Source: Symbiodinium natans
Lineage: Eukaryota; Sar; Dinophyceae; Suessiales; Symbiodiniaceae
NCBI GenBank assembly: GCA_905221605.1
Contig: CAJNDS010002496.1
Coordinates: 27,501-91,500, forward strand
Length of the DNA stretch: 64,000 bases
Direction: 5' to 3'
The notes under the pieces were generated by a model, which was given only the letters and a program-made list of their open reading frames with translations, was not told where the DNA came from and ran no database searches. This document shows, piece by piece, positions 52,594 to 63,922 of the stretch (position 1 is its first letter; each line of letters starts with the position of its first letter). The position numbers were made by a program, and so were the translations under genes.

Positions 52594-54805
52594 AGCACAG
52601 CGCTAATTGCCTCCAACCTGCTCAAAGAAACTAAACTGTCGGCAAAGCACTGCAGCAGCCGCAGCTGGGGATGTGGCCCGGCGAGGCTACAGCCTTGCAG
52701 GCTCTGCGGTTCCACCAACAGTCGGGGGGGGGGGGGGGGGCACATCTATGTGCTCGGCCTTCAAAGGTGTCCGGCACAAGTGGCCGCACCACTTTCCAGA
52801 TGTCCAGGGAAGCCTGGCAAGATCCAAGTCCGTGTGTTGACCAATCTGCTTCCGAAGCTGCCGTCATTCGGAAACTCAACTTCTCAGCTTTTGCTTCATT
52901 GCGGCTGCCTCGGGGTTTACAACATCCCGCCACGGCACGTCTACCTGCAAACAGGATGTACTGAACAGGCTACACAGAATCCAACTTGGCACCGCTGCAG
53001 AAGCTGAGTGGAAAAGAGAACGACTCCCTGCTAACAGGGAGCGAACTGCTGACAATCACGACCAAATAGCCAGCTAAGGCCACAAACAGCCTCAAACATC
53101 CTCAAACCGAACCGCTGAACCCGAAAGGCCCCCCACGTGCAGACTCCGTAGGGGCCACAAGCGCCTCTGATACGAGTGCAGCCAGTCGCAAACAGAGGCT
53201 GCTCGGTGCCGCACTCGCACGGCCTGGGACATGGTCACACAAGTGCCCTGCAATCACTTTTTGGACAATTTCAAGCTGCAGCAGCGGAAACATCTTCGTA
53301 GTCGTAGTCGCCACTGAGCCACACACACACACATCTTAGACAGCTTTGTGGAAGTAGCCGCATTTCATGACCAAAACGCGGCACCAATAGCGACAACAAT
53401 ACAACAAACAAGAGTTGTTGGAATTGTCTTGGTGCGGTAGGCTGACAGGGCTACTTGAGCACTGGGTAGCAGCAACGTCGGAACACAATGTTGCTCTGAA
53501 AGTGGTGACTGCTGGATGAGGTACGGCGCATCCTCGTGCTTTGTGTGAGGAGCAGGGTCTGGAGGTTCGCATCACTGCGAGAACAAACCCCGAAAGGCCA
53601 CTCGACTTCAAGCCACTACTGCAAAGATTGTTCATGCACTTTCATCGACGCTGGTGACTATAACTATGACGAAAGTCCGGGTATCATGCCATGACAAGGT
53701 ATGGAACCCTTCATAGAATGAACCAAACAATGCCTGTGATACAATGTACTAAGCTCAGCGCACAGCCAGCGCTGCTCCGATAACAGCGCGTCAGCGCGCA
53801 GCGGCGCCGAAACCATGAGAAGGGAAAAGAAAGAAAGTAAAAGAACTCTGCCCGTTTTTGAGGGCAAATCTTGTGGCATGCGATCCCTTGGTTGCGGCTA
53901 TGAGGTTAGGAGGGCTGAGGGATGTACTACATTGCCAGTCGTACGGAGCTCAGCTTCCATCCCTTGCCATCTGCTTTTAACCAAGGCCCTCTGGCCGAGC
54001 TCTGAATGAGGCTTGATTTAAACTGGCAAGGGCAGTGCACCACACGCACCACTCCCGAATTTACGGCGCACGGGCTTGCTCGCTTCTTGAAGCAGGGGGC
54101 TGATAGTTTCCGAAACGTTGTTCAACAGTTACTTCTCCAAACTCAATAAAGATGCTGCTTACTACCGCGTACACAATGTCAGAGAATGTGGGAGGAGTGT
54201 GTATCTGGCCCCGCCTCTCAAGGCCTCCAGCCACCTGCCAAAAGCATCCAAGAGCTCACCCTTCTAAACCCCAACCATACCGGTAACCATACCCGCAAGC
54301 ATCTTCACAGCTTCTGTTAGCGTATGTTAGCATCATGCTCTGGATCAGCGCTAGTTGGGCAATGCCGAGCCTGCAGCTCAAGCCCTACACGCGCGAGGCA
54401 TTCGCCAATGAAACGGCGCTCACCATCGGCCTTTCCGTGAAGCTTTTCCATGCTTTGAAGGCTTTGCCATGCGTTGCCCTTGTTTGTGTGGCTTTGTGGT
54501 CGGGTCGGCTGAAGTGGCTGAAGCACAAAGCCCCGCGCTTGCAACTGGAGCAGGCAGCACCCGACACACGACACTGAATGATGCTCGGGCTAGCATAGAA
54601 GATGCCAGGCCCATCCTCTCCATGCCGAACCTAACCTTTGCCCCAAAAAGCACCAAAGGCCCTAAGGCCCTAAGTAGAGACTGCAGCCTCGACTGGATGT
54701 CTGTCAGGCAGGAACTCCCAGGCGAAGCCAACCGGATCGTCGACCACCTCTGCCAACCTCAACAAGGAAATGCCAGGAAACGCACGGCGACCCACAAACA
54801 CAGCT
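52594..54805. other. Stretch without a supported gene
   Basis: Contains the 17-G run at 52724. Competing frames lie on both strands at 52631-52964. A minus-strand frame at 53664-53879 begins with a signal-peptide-like stretch (VLLLSFFSLLMVSAPLRA) but lacks further support. 54020-54330 shows nothing recognisable. Confidence 0.4.
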
Positions 54806-55444
54806 TCAGCCGCCTGCGCCATCTAAGGAATCTAAGATATCTAAGGTTCTGCCGAGGCACACCTCGCGGAGGTCAGGTGCATGCTGCGGACGCGGCGGCA
54901 GCGGTCTCACGCTCCGGACCTCCTCCTCCCGGGAGCAGATCGGGGATTCGCACTTGGCCTCGGAGGCCTGTGTGGAGGTCTGAGAAAGCTGGGTGCGGAA
55001 GTCGCCCAGAAGGTCTGGGGAGTCGCTGTGCTCTCCAGTGGCTCCAGCGGCCGCCTCCATCTCATCTTCTAGCCTGGACTTTTTGCTGTCGTCTTTGGCT
55101 TCCTTGGCTTCCTTGCCTTCCTTGGCTTCTTTGGCTTCGGCCTTCAAGTCTGTGGCCTTGGTGTATGGGAGGCTTTCCTTGGGGGCCTCGGCCACCTTCG
55201 TGGCTTCTTTGGCTTCAGTCACTTCGAGCTTGGCCTCCTTTGCCTCGGGCTTTGAGGCCTCCGGTGCTCTGCGGACGATCGTCTGGGGGACTCCGCGCAG
55301 CACTGGTGACGCTTTGGGACTCCGGTCCGCAGGAATAATCACCCGGGCGCGGCGTACAGGAGACAAAGCTGTGATCGCGCTGATGGAATGCACTGAATGC
55401 ACCATTGGAACCTGCACGGCGCGTGCAGGTGTTGGCAGGCGCAA
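54806..55444 (-). CDS. Lys/Glu/Ala-rich low-complexity protein exon
   Basis: A 212-codon minus-strand frame: an N-terminal part with VRRARVIIPADRSPKASPVL, then a long KEAKEA-type region (for example KAEAKEAKEGKEAKEAKDDS) built on an imperfect 9-15-bp repeat, then SRLEDEMEAAAGATGEHSDS and an Arg/Pro-rich end. The repetitive part would form a charged single helix. The plus strand is also open but gives Leu/Phe/Trp-rich frames typical of shadows. No known domain; the frame may contain an intron towards its 3' end. Confidence 0.55.
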   Translation of the reverse strand: MRLPTPARAVQVPMVHSVHSISAITALSPVRRARVIIPADRSPKASPVLRGVPQTIVRRAPEASKPEAKEAKLEVTEAKEATKVAEAPKESLPYTKATDLKAEAKEAKEGKEAKEAKDDSKKSRLEDEMEAAAGATGEHSDSPDLLGDFRTQLSQTSTQASEAKCESPICSREEEVRSVRPLPPRPQHAPDLREVCLGRTLDILDSLDGAGG

Positions 55445-56245
55445 GGTGTCGGTATGAGGTGCAATGTCCTGGGCGGGCAGTCAATCGGCCTCTCCCCTCT
55501 CTCGAAAGATTACGAAACCATACGAAGCCTTATATGCAGTTGAAAGCTAGCAACTAGATGAGAGGCGGGGTTTCGGCAAGAGCCTAGGCAAACGCACCAT
55601 GACCCGACGAGGAGCCATGCGACGGGGCGACGGTGACGTTCGCACGCGGACCACGCGGGGTGCCGCAACCGGCGAGGATGCGCCAATGGCAGTGACGGCG
55701 GCGCCTTGGCGGGTCCAGGTCGACACTTAACGGACAATACAGTTTTTGAACCGGAGATGAAAGGATGTGGGTGAACGTGGTGAACTCCTTGCATTTATGG
55801 CACCCGCACTCCGTGGCACGAGCGGCACTGCTGGGCGCCGGGGCGCGGTAGGGGGCCGCAGGGCTGGCAGAGCACGATGAGCACGAGAGGCAGGGTGATC
55901 GCTCTCGCTACCGAAGATTTGCTTTTTGTTTTTACTCCGCAAACATGACATTTGTATTCTCCACAACACCTCCAAAACCTTCAACGTGCTGGAACCTTTC
56001 CATCTTCCCATGTGCACCATGCAACGGCCTTGGTATCCTGCTGCAGCTACCTGTATCGGCACTGACACCATTGCCTGCAGGCTGGTGCACAGACGACCCT
56101 ACCAGGAGGACTCTGCAAAGAGGCTTGCGGTATGAACAGAAAATAAAGGTGCAGCTCTGCAAACTTTAGCACTTGTGCCTGCCGTGGCATGCTGGTGGCG
56201 CTGAGGACATCCGGAACAACCTTCCTCGCAGGCAAAGGCGGAGAT
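55445..56245. other. Stretch without a supported gene
   Basis: Short Pro/Arg-rich frames on both strands only; GC-rich to 55880, ordinary thereafter. Confidence 0.4.
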
Positions 56246-56486
56246 TTAAGTCAGAGACTTTTTTGCGCATCGGCGGCAACGTTCCTTTATTCGCAGCCAG
56301 ACCCGTGCTTCGTACTTCACATGTTTTTGACCCTGCCTCATCATTGGTGAGGTAGCTGTTGGCGCCTGGGCGTAAGCAAGTGAAAGCAGCGCGTGTAGTC
56401 GTGTCAACCCTTACATGACAGAATGACGCGCTTGACTCGCGCAGCAGGTTCAGTGCTTTGTCGATCGACTCGGCCCAGCGCTTCAA
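56246..56486 (-). CDS. Two-exon 3' end of an unknown gene
   Basis: Exon 56415-56486 is exactly 24 codons (KRWAESIDKALNLLRESSAS), between CATTCCGAG and a GTAAGG donor. A 49-bp intron ends CGCCCAG. Exon 56246-56365 is exactly 40 codons including TAA (QGQKHVKYEARVWLRIKERC and a Lys-rich end). Both junctions are phase 0 and canonical GT-AG. Upstream exons not located. Helical then basic; no family recognised. Confidence 0.6.
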
Positions 56487-57705
56487 CTCGGAATGAGGGC
56501 GCTGTCATGTAGCCTGAACAGAACTTCTGGGAAGTTCATGAAAACTAACGGAATAAAGTCAGCGATCCGACTCAAATGATCAAGATTCAAGATGATCAAG
56601 TTGAGGGTCGTAGGTCTTGTGGCTCTCCGGTTTCGGGGCCTGCGGATAAGCTGGCTCCCTGTTCAGGATTTTGTCAGTGCCGAAGCCATCCGCAAAGGAT
56701 CACAGAACAGCAGAACGGGGCCGACGCGCCTTGCGTCCGCATGGCCTCGCGCCTTGCGCGAGGATAAAGCTCCCACTCCGCACGAATCTACCCGAAAAAC
56801 CGCCCTCTCGCAGCATTCGCAGGCCCTAAGCTTCACGACCACAAAGGAACCTCAGTGGCAGCACGACGGCTCCAACGGCTCCAACGGCTCCATGGCCACC
56901 AGGCCGAGGAGCCCCCGCAGGCACGGGCATGGGGCCTGCGACTTCACGACTTTGTCAACTTGGGCTCTAGATGTGAGCCCCATTTAGGGGTTTCAGAGGT
57001 TGTCATCACACTAGCTGCTAGCTGCTAGCTGCGCCAAGTTCCTCCAGATTTTGTCAGTCATGAGCCTGTTCAAAGGAACCGGTGCTAAAGAGCAGGAACA
57101 AGTGGGACTTGCATTTGGTGACGGGACAGAAAAAAGAAGCACCAGAAAACAGATGCGCTACCCGCACGTCAGAGCAACTCTATCCAACGCTCAAGCGTCA
57201 TGAAGCTGAAGCCTAATTTCCAGGCCTCCAAGCCTGCAGAAGAATTAGGCACCCAGAATCACATAGAAGCCTAAACATCCGAAACCTTCAGGCCAATGCT
57301 CAAGACCTTCACTCTCTCACAGCTCCTGCTCAGACCTGAACCGAGCACAGAGTTGAGCTCGGCAAACCGACGAGCGCTGAGCCAACAGCTGCCCAACATG
57401 CACACCTCTCCATGTCGAAATTGAATATGTAGACTTAGACACATGTCGCAAACCGGCCATCTTCCTATCTGTCCTTTCCTCAAAACTGCTCACTGACATA
57501 TTATCTAGTGAATTCTCACACCATGACATGTGCTTGCGTTGCATGTGTGCAGCTTTGTTTATCGTGCGTTCCCCATGTTCTTACAACGTTCTCGCGCACA
57601 GTGAACAGAGCAAACTCCCATGCTAACTCCCTCCCAGAATCCCCCCACACGTCCTCTACGCTCAAGGGTGCCACTTGAAACAGAAATTAGGCGGCTTATG
57701 TCTTT

Positions 57706-57970
57706 TTGTCATTCTATTTTCAATGCCGTTTTCGAAATTGCGGTCCCTGGTCTAAACACACAATGGCGGGACTGCAATTTAGAAAGCCACCGAGACGCAT
57801 CCGAAAGCGGTTCCCGAGTCGCAGCACACGAAGACTCTGGGACTTTTGCGGGGGGAGTATGCCTATACGGCCCAATGAAGGTCGTTTCGGGAACCGCTGT
57901 GGGAATTTGGATGCCTGAGGATCTGCGGAAGGTTCGGACAGCGATCCACCGGTGTCAGATCTTTCTCTAG
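57706..57970 (+). CDS. Candidate plus-strand terminal exon
   Basis: The frame ends FLYGPM-like region with KVVSGTAVGIWMPEDLRKVR and a stop at 57968-57970; upstream it reads WRDCNLESHRDASESGSRVA. Balanced coding composition, but no clean acceptor chosen, so the start is approximate. Unknown function. Confidence 0.4.
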
Positions 57971-58821
57971 GAGGCCTGATGCTCGAATTTGCAAGTCGCC
58001 GTGAGTGGAGTTCATGACAGACCTGACTTAATCATATGTCACACCAACTGCAACCTCCACTAAGGAACTGAAGGGACGCTCACTCCACACCTTCCACGAT
58101 CGCCAATTTCACCATATGCCTATCGAAGAACAATATCAACTCCGTCCATCTCTGTGTCGTAATTCCTGCCCAGGGATGGTCACAAGTCGAAAGTCTGCAA
58201 CTGGCGAAAACTTGCCAACACATCAAGCCCGCAAAGCCATCCAAGACTCAAATCCTGGTCAACGGCCCACCTTTCCACCTTTACCATAGGGCGTTCCAGG
58301 GCTGTCTTTCATGTTTAGCCCCCGGCTCCTCTGAAACTTGCAGGCGTCGACAACGTCTTGCCATGCGAGGATTCGAACTCGCACCGGTACGTCTGCGCGG
58401 CCTCAGCCAACAACTGAAAGAAAGGTGAGCAACGACAGCTACATGAGAATGACACGGTCTAATGCAAGGACGTTGAAACAGCCAGAGAGAGATCTTCCTA
58501 CAAGGAGCACGGCTGGTGATTAGTGCTGCCATGCCCACCGATGCGTCTCTGATACTCCTGGAGGCAGTATAGCCGCCGGTTGTCCTGCAGCAGCAGTCTG
58601 GGGTCGGTGTTACAAAAAAAGCCATGCATTTCACATGCCCATGCCATGGTTCAAGAACAACATACGTCGGACAACGGCAGATTATGGGTACAACAACGGG
58701 TCCAGAACATGTACACAACATTCCAAGACCCCTCTACATGTTCTCAGACTGCCCACGTTGTCACAATGGTCTTCAATCCTGCCTTGCCCTGCCTTGCCCT
58801 GCCCGGACTTCCCATCTTTAC

Positions 58822-58923
58822 AAGATGTTGCTGGGCGGGTCGGCAGAGGGCGCCTTTGAGTACAGGGCAGGGTTGCCCTTGGAGTCGGATTTTTCCACCA
58901 CGGTCAGCTTCAAGAACCTCGGT
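58822..58923 (-). CDS. Candidate 102-nt exon
   Basis: Between CATATGACAG and a strong GTAAAG donor. Encodes RFLKLTVVEKSDSKGNPALY and KAPSADPPSN. The frame ends at the donor, as expected for a genuine exon. Parent gene unknown. Confidence 0.45.
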
Positions 58924-59037
58924 CTGTCATATGTTTGACGCATGCTGAGATATCTTAACAGATGTTCCCTTACAAGGAAGAGAACAAGGGGCTGGACACC
59001 AGGACCAACCCAACAAAGAGTCGCGACTCTCCACCAC

Positions 59038-59215
59038 ACCTACTTCTCAGGGCTGAGCGAGAACAAAAATGCAAATGGAAAGAAGACCTCATCCTCGCCT
59101 ACGAACCAACTTGTATATTGAAAGAAATTGCTGAGATTGTTGACATATGCTGACATATGTTGATACATGCTGACATATGCTGGCATATGCTGACATATGC
59201 TGACGTGCCTTCAAA
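59038..59215. repeat. Dispersed repeat copy and 10-bp tandem repeat
   Basis: 59038-59100 resembles the repeat at 21985-22105. 59138-59205 is a tandem run of ACATATGCTG-type 10-bp units. Confidence 0.6.
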
Positions 59216-59612
59216 ATTGACACCCCTACCGCTAATATCCGCCAGTACACGATTGCGCGCCTGCAGATCACAGATTTTCACTGGGGCGTTCGGAAGACCC
59301 GGAAACCATCAACGAAACCAAAAGACCCAAGCATTTTTCACCAAGTGGCTCGTCTGTCATGGAGTTGTAGGTCCCCCTCATGAGGCCCAGGATCAGCTCC
59401 TGCAAAGGCGGGCCATCTGGGCCCAACTCGTTACAAGCACATCATGTGCACGGCTGAAAGTACACACGGTAGTTACTGCCGGCTCGTGTAAAACATCTGC
59501 ACATCCTCACGGCATACCCTGGCAGTCGCATGAAGCATCCGCTGCTCAAGCTTGCTGGCCTTGCTAACTTTTGTCCCTTGCTCGCAGGGTTGCTGCTCAC
59601 AAAAAAATGCAC

Positions 59613-59878
59613 CCTTCAGCTAGACTGCCCAACTCTCCCACCTCCAGGCTGCGTCCGTCCTCAAAGCACACCACAATATGCGTTAGGCTTCCTATGGTTT
59701 CAACTGTATCCCAGCTAGCAGCACGCAGATGCTCGGGCATCACTCGCAACTCTCTCCAACTTGCTTCGGCTTTGTCAGATTTTTCCAGCTCGTCTTCCGA
59801 CATCTGCTCCTGGAACCGCCGCTTCATCGACCTCTGCGAGAAGCGGATGTCACTGGCATCGACAACGCGCTCGGCCGC
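59613..59878 (-). CDS. Candidate 266-nt exon, charged protein
   Basis: Starts after a GATCCAAG acceptor (AERVVDASDIRFSQR) and reads QEQMSEDELEKSDKAEASWR, then THIVVCFEDGRSLEVGELGS, to a GTGCAT donor. One of the best coding frames of the window by composition. A short beta-hairpin-like part (HIVVCFEDGRSLEV) follows an acidic helix. No family recognised. Confidence 0.55.
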
Positions 59879-60362
59879 CTTGGATCACGGGAAGTATTGG
59901 CAGTTTGAGCTCCATTAAGAATGCTTCGTCTGAGCAGCAGAGTCCTTCGGTGGGGCTTGCGCAGCACGGTGCTAATCAGACTCTAGCACAAGCATGCACG
60001 ATTATGAGACTATCAAGACCGGCTGGGTCTGCGGGTTTGATGAACGCAGTTCGGCACTTAGGCCCAGGCCAAAGAGGCAGGTAAAGCGTCGCTCCAGTTC
60101 CCTTTGTTGGAGTAGTAGCCTCAATTTGGACTTACATCGCGTTGGATAAGCCTACACCCCTGGACAGCGGCCACGTTCTAAACCTAACCCCGCACACATC
60201 CAGGTGCCATGCACCAACTCAATGCACTGAAGCACAAGAGCAAGCACACAGCAAGCACGGCAAGTTGAAATCTGCCGGGCGACCGCTACTTCCGACCGAG
60301 GGCCCACCTGAGACAACGCAGAGTCGTGTAACTGACCTAAATCATCGACTACCAGAGTACAC

Positions 60363-60518
60363 CAAGGCCCATTGTGAGGAATCTGACGTCTTGAAGCAGC
60401 TTCTTGAGCCGAGTCATGCTGCGTTCCTGTTTCCCCGAGTTTCTCCCGTCTTGGGACCATGAGGAACCTGCCCTCACCCATTGGACACTCCAGAACAGTA
60501 TCAAACAAAATCTCGTTC
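60363..60518 (-). CDS. Candidate 156-nt exon
   Basis: Between GCAGCCAAG and GTGTAC. Encodes NEILFDTVLECPMGEGRFLM, VPRREKLGETGTQHDSAQEA and a basic end. Good composition, unknown protein; probably same gene as the exon at 59613-59878 (both minus, 0.5 kb apart). Confidence 0.45.
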
Positions 60519-62293
60519 TTGGCTGCTTGTGCTCCAGCTGATGCAATCCAGCACAGGACTGGCCAAGGCGCTGCAGAACAAACGGACAGCGACGCAACCA
60601 ATGCGAAATGCTATCTCCCGTCCAAGCTGTCTTGGCACGTAATGTCTGCCTTCGACGACGACATCGACATCGTCCCTGGATCTACACATTCCGTACCTTC
60701 CCCCCACCAAAACAAAACTTCGGAAACCCTTTGGGGGGAGAGCCTGGCGACAGCTCCAGGTCCGCCAGGTCTGCTCCTGCGCCACCGACGCGGACGTCGA
60801 TGGTCAGAGGCGCGTTGGAACCTCAGAGCTGAACTCCCCCTTTTCAACCTCTCAATTTTGTGAAACTTTCTGAAAAAGATTCTCTCAAGCTCCCTCCAAA
60901 AAAACCTTCTCTCCTTGGAGAAGACATGCCCATGGACCTTTTTGGAACCGCTTCTTGGAAGTCACTTCGGGCGAAAAGAAAGGTTCAGAGATGCTGGAGC
61001 ATGTCAAGGCAAAGCCAGCTTCGGCTGCGCCGCCTAAAAACCCTGAAAGCTCGGACAATCTGTTCTGCAGTTGCCCCATTTTCCTTGCCACCGAGGCTGG
61101 CGCCTTTGAAAGCTTTCGCAGCCTTCCGCTGAAATTCCTGGCTGTGGGGAATGCATGTGAACCCTGCAGCGATGGTGCTAGGATTGGCTGTAGGGTGTGA
61201 ACGTTCCGGGCCCAGCCTTGCTCTCAAGCTGCCGCAAGCTATGGCTTGCGTTACACAAAGGCCGACTCTTGAACCGCTGAAGGGGCATCCTGAGAAGGAA
61301 CGAGGATAACTAGGCCAACAAGCCTGAAACCCCACGAAGATTGCAGCGTCCCCCGCCGGGCCTTCAGGGCTTCTATCGCCTCTAGGAACTCCTTCTTCTG
61401 GTGACCCTCCTTTCGCGTGGATCGCAGAGATTTGGGGGAGGTCTGGGTGAAAGTTTGGGGGCACTGTGTGGATATTGTGTATTGCGCAACTTCAGAAAAA
61501 CTGGAGTTCGACAGTAGTAGTGGACCCCATCCGCACGGAACACACAATTCCTAAGCGCTGGCAAAGGAGTTCGCCTTGCAAGCCTTGCAGTGCAGGCCTT
61601 GCAACTCAAGTTTAAGGCGGCTCTGGCACCTGCTGCAGCAGATCCGCCACAGCTACAGCGCCTTCATCGATATCAATGGAAATGGTTCCCTCGCCTGCCA
61701 AACAGAGCTGCACTTGCTGTTTTGTCTTCGGTGTTGCCCGGCGTGTTGCCCCATGTCCCCGCCAGCTGACACACCATTCCTGACGCTTTGCATCTGCCCA
61801 ACCGTGCGCCTGAGGGTGCTTCGCAAAGGGCCAGCGCATCCGTCATGGGCGCCGCCATGTTTAGGCGCCTTGGGGTATACAAATGTATATAGATGAAACT
61901 TGATGAAACCATATAATTCAAAATCTCCGAAGGAAAGAACAAAAAAAGACTTGCGCTACAACTTGTATGTGCAGCATGTAGGCTTTACTCCTGTAGGCAA
62001 CAGCAAACATGAACAAAATGTGAGAAGAAGACAGCAAAAGCAACTTTGATCTCAAGGCGTCAGTCACGTGTTACAAAATGCAACAACACAAGCCTCCCAA
62101 AGCCCACAACAATCCACAAAAGTCCGTCAAAGTCCAAACAGATCCCCAACCCCGCCACTTCACACAAGCGTCTCCGACTCCAGAGTCTCCACAGGCGGTG
62201 GTGGCGGCTGCAATGGCGGCGCAGGCAACGCCAGCGGCAGGTGCGAGGGCGGAAGCGCCAGCTGCGAATTCCTTGGTTGCAGGATCTAGGAAT
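60519..62293. other. Stretch without a supported gene
   Basis: Frames on both strands overlap at 60611-61200 without a decisive choice; the plus frame at 60955-61200 and the minus frame at 60985-61464 are both plausible and mutually exclusive. 61865-62060 is A-rich and shows nothing. Confidence 0.4.
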
Positions 62294-62545
62294 CTAGGGC
62301 TTACAGTGGCTTTCAGTGGGCTTGCCGATCTGGGATGGCTTGGGAGGGTTTGAGAGGGTTTGGGATGTATGGCTTGCAGGTTCCGGGGAGAGGGGGGAGG
62401 GCGTGAAGGCTTCCGGGCTTGTCGGCTGCTCGCTTTCGCAAAGAGAATTCTCACAAAGAGTTCGAAAGCCCTGCAGAATAGATTCATGAAGGGCTTGTCC
62501 AAGGCCCAGTAGGGAGGATCCTGCAACAACTGTCATTTCGAAGTT
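62294..62545 (-). CDS. Candidate exon, unknown protein
   Basis: Frame with PNFEMTVVAGSSLLGLGQAL, HESILQGFRTLCENSLCESE and a Pro/Ser-rich tail. The first 50 codons look coding, the tail may be intron. A further open frame with Ser/Gly-rich content lies upstream at 62555-62749. Confidence 0.35.
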   Translation of the reverse strand, partial: NFEMTVVAGSSLLGLGQALHESILQGFRTLCENSLCESEQPTSPEAFTPSPLSPEPASHTSQTLSNPPKPSQIGKPTESHCKP

Positions 62546-62828
62546 TGGGGGCAACTACGAGTGGCTACTAACGATACCAAGCCAGGCACATCTGAAAGCA
62601 AACCCCGCTGTCCCTGCGCCTCCATCGGTGGAGGGCCCGGAAGAGGACAGGGCCTGGAGAAGTTCAGGCCAGTGTGCTACAGTAGGACTCTGGAAATCAA
62701 GCTTCGGAGAGGCTAAACCGAAAAACGTAGGGCAACGACTGTGTTTCAAAATGTCAGGCTGTTTAAGTGTATGTCAGAAAGGTCTTGAGAGGCCACTCGC
62801 CTGGCAGAGTACCAATGCGCGTTGATGC

Positions 62829-63089
62829 ATGGAAAGCGTGAGGAGTAGGAGACTTCAAATAAGGGAAGCACGCCTTGCCTACCCGGAAAGGCAAGCCGCA
62901 AAAGAAACCAGTGATCTTGATCTTGATACTCTGCGCCATGCTGCCAAGGGGAGTGCATCAGACGCATTTTGGCCTCCACGTGCGTATCCTGACACCGGAA
63001 CCCAACCACCAAACCACTTCCAGCACTTCGTGCAAGGTGCCGCGAGTCCCGTAGGTCGGCCATGGGAGGTGGGTCGACCATCAACCTGA
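62829..63089 (+). CDS. Candidate plus-strand exon
   Basis: Encodes SRRLQIREARLAYPERQAAK, ETSDLDLDTLRHAAKGSASD and a Pro/Gln-rich end to a stop. Charged and helical, better composition than the reverse frame. No splice pair defined; unknown function. Confidence 0.4.
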   Translation: MESVRSRRLQIREARLAYPERQAAKETSDLDLDTLRHAAKGSASDAFWPPRAYPDTGTQPPNHFQHFVQGAASPVGRPWEVGRPST

Positions 63090-63508
63090 GAGGACTCCCA
63101 GCGAGTCACTTCGCCTCTCAACACACCCCTCGACACCCCTCAACACACCCCCGACACCCCCTCAACAACTGCTCAACACCCCAAACCTACTGAGAATTGT
63201 GGCTGCGCGAGCTCATTGCTGCGATTCCTCGCTTGTCTACAAGATGGCATACTACAGTAGACATGTAACAGATCTGTTTCCCTAGGCAGGCCCGTCAGGG
63301 CTTGCATGGAGAGGCAAGATGACGTCCGTATCCATGTGGACAACCTTTATCGCGGGGTTTAGGAGATTCGGGCTCTAGGGTTGACAATGACAAGCTTGAA
63401 GCTAGGCCTGCTACCGCACTGCTACCCTGTTAGTTTGAAGAGCCTCCGGGACTCCGATTCTTCAGAGCCCGCAGTCATTGTCGACTAAGATCCCCCGAAC
63501 CCGCGTGT
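63090..63508. other. Stretch without a supported gene
   Basis: Contains a degenerate CAACACCCCTCGACACC tandem repeat at 63118-63182 and nothing recognisable to 63508. Confidence 0.5.
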
Positions 63509-63922
63509 GTGGACGCAAGCCGCAAGTCAGACCGACGCCGGCTCCATTGTCCTGGCCCAGCGCAGGCTCGTATCTGTGCGACCCCCTCCACATCATTAGC
63601 CGGGATCTTCAAGCTTCCTGAGGCGTGTCCATCCATCCCTGCCGTCGTCGCGTCTGCCGGGTCTGCACTCGAGCCCTGGGGTTGGCCGAGAGACGGCGAA
63701 GTTGCCAAGTATCTCCGTGGCATCCGCCGCAGCAAGCCATGCTGTAGCTGCTGTAGCTGCATTCGGCAGCTCGAGTCATTAAGCCCGTGCAGCCGCTGTG
63801 GCTTGCTGGTTGAGGAGCGAGATCACGTCTGGGCGTGGCAGCTGAGACCCCGGAGACGTCGCACAGTGGGGAGAGGTGCTGAGAGCCGCGAGACTGTTCT
63901 CACATTTGGAATCGGCCCATGA
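63509..63922 (+). CDS. Candidate plus-strand frame with a Cys cluster
   Basis: Near the right edge; a 137-codon frame with a Cys-rich region (CCSCCSCIRQLESLSPCSRC) and a basic Arg-rich stretch. The C-x2-C pairs could bind zinc, but the rest of the frame is Pro/Ala-rich and not clearly coding. Confidence 0.3.
   Translation: MDASRKSDRRRLHCPGPAQARICATPSTSLAGIFKLPEACPSIPAVVASAGSALEPWGWPRDGEVAKYLRGIRRSKPCCSCCSCIRQLESLSPCSRCGLLVEERDHVWAWQLRPRRRRTVGRGAESRETVLTFGIGP

Noticed and set aside
54469-55338. A 289-codon plus-strand frame rich in Leu, Trp and Ser
   Set aside because: It is the shadow of the Lys/Glu/Ala-rich minus-strand frame at 54806-55444.
58350-58400. tRNA T-arm-like sequence (GAGTTCGAATCC on the minus strand)
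   Set aside because: The T-stem does not pair properly at standard loop size, and no D-arm, anticodon arm or acceptor stem can be built around it.
61640-61700. EF-hand-like peptide FIDINGNGSL on the plus strand
   Set aside because: The acidic residue needed at loop position 12 is displaced by one and the flanking helices are absent, so it is probably chance.
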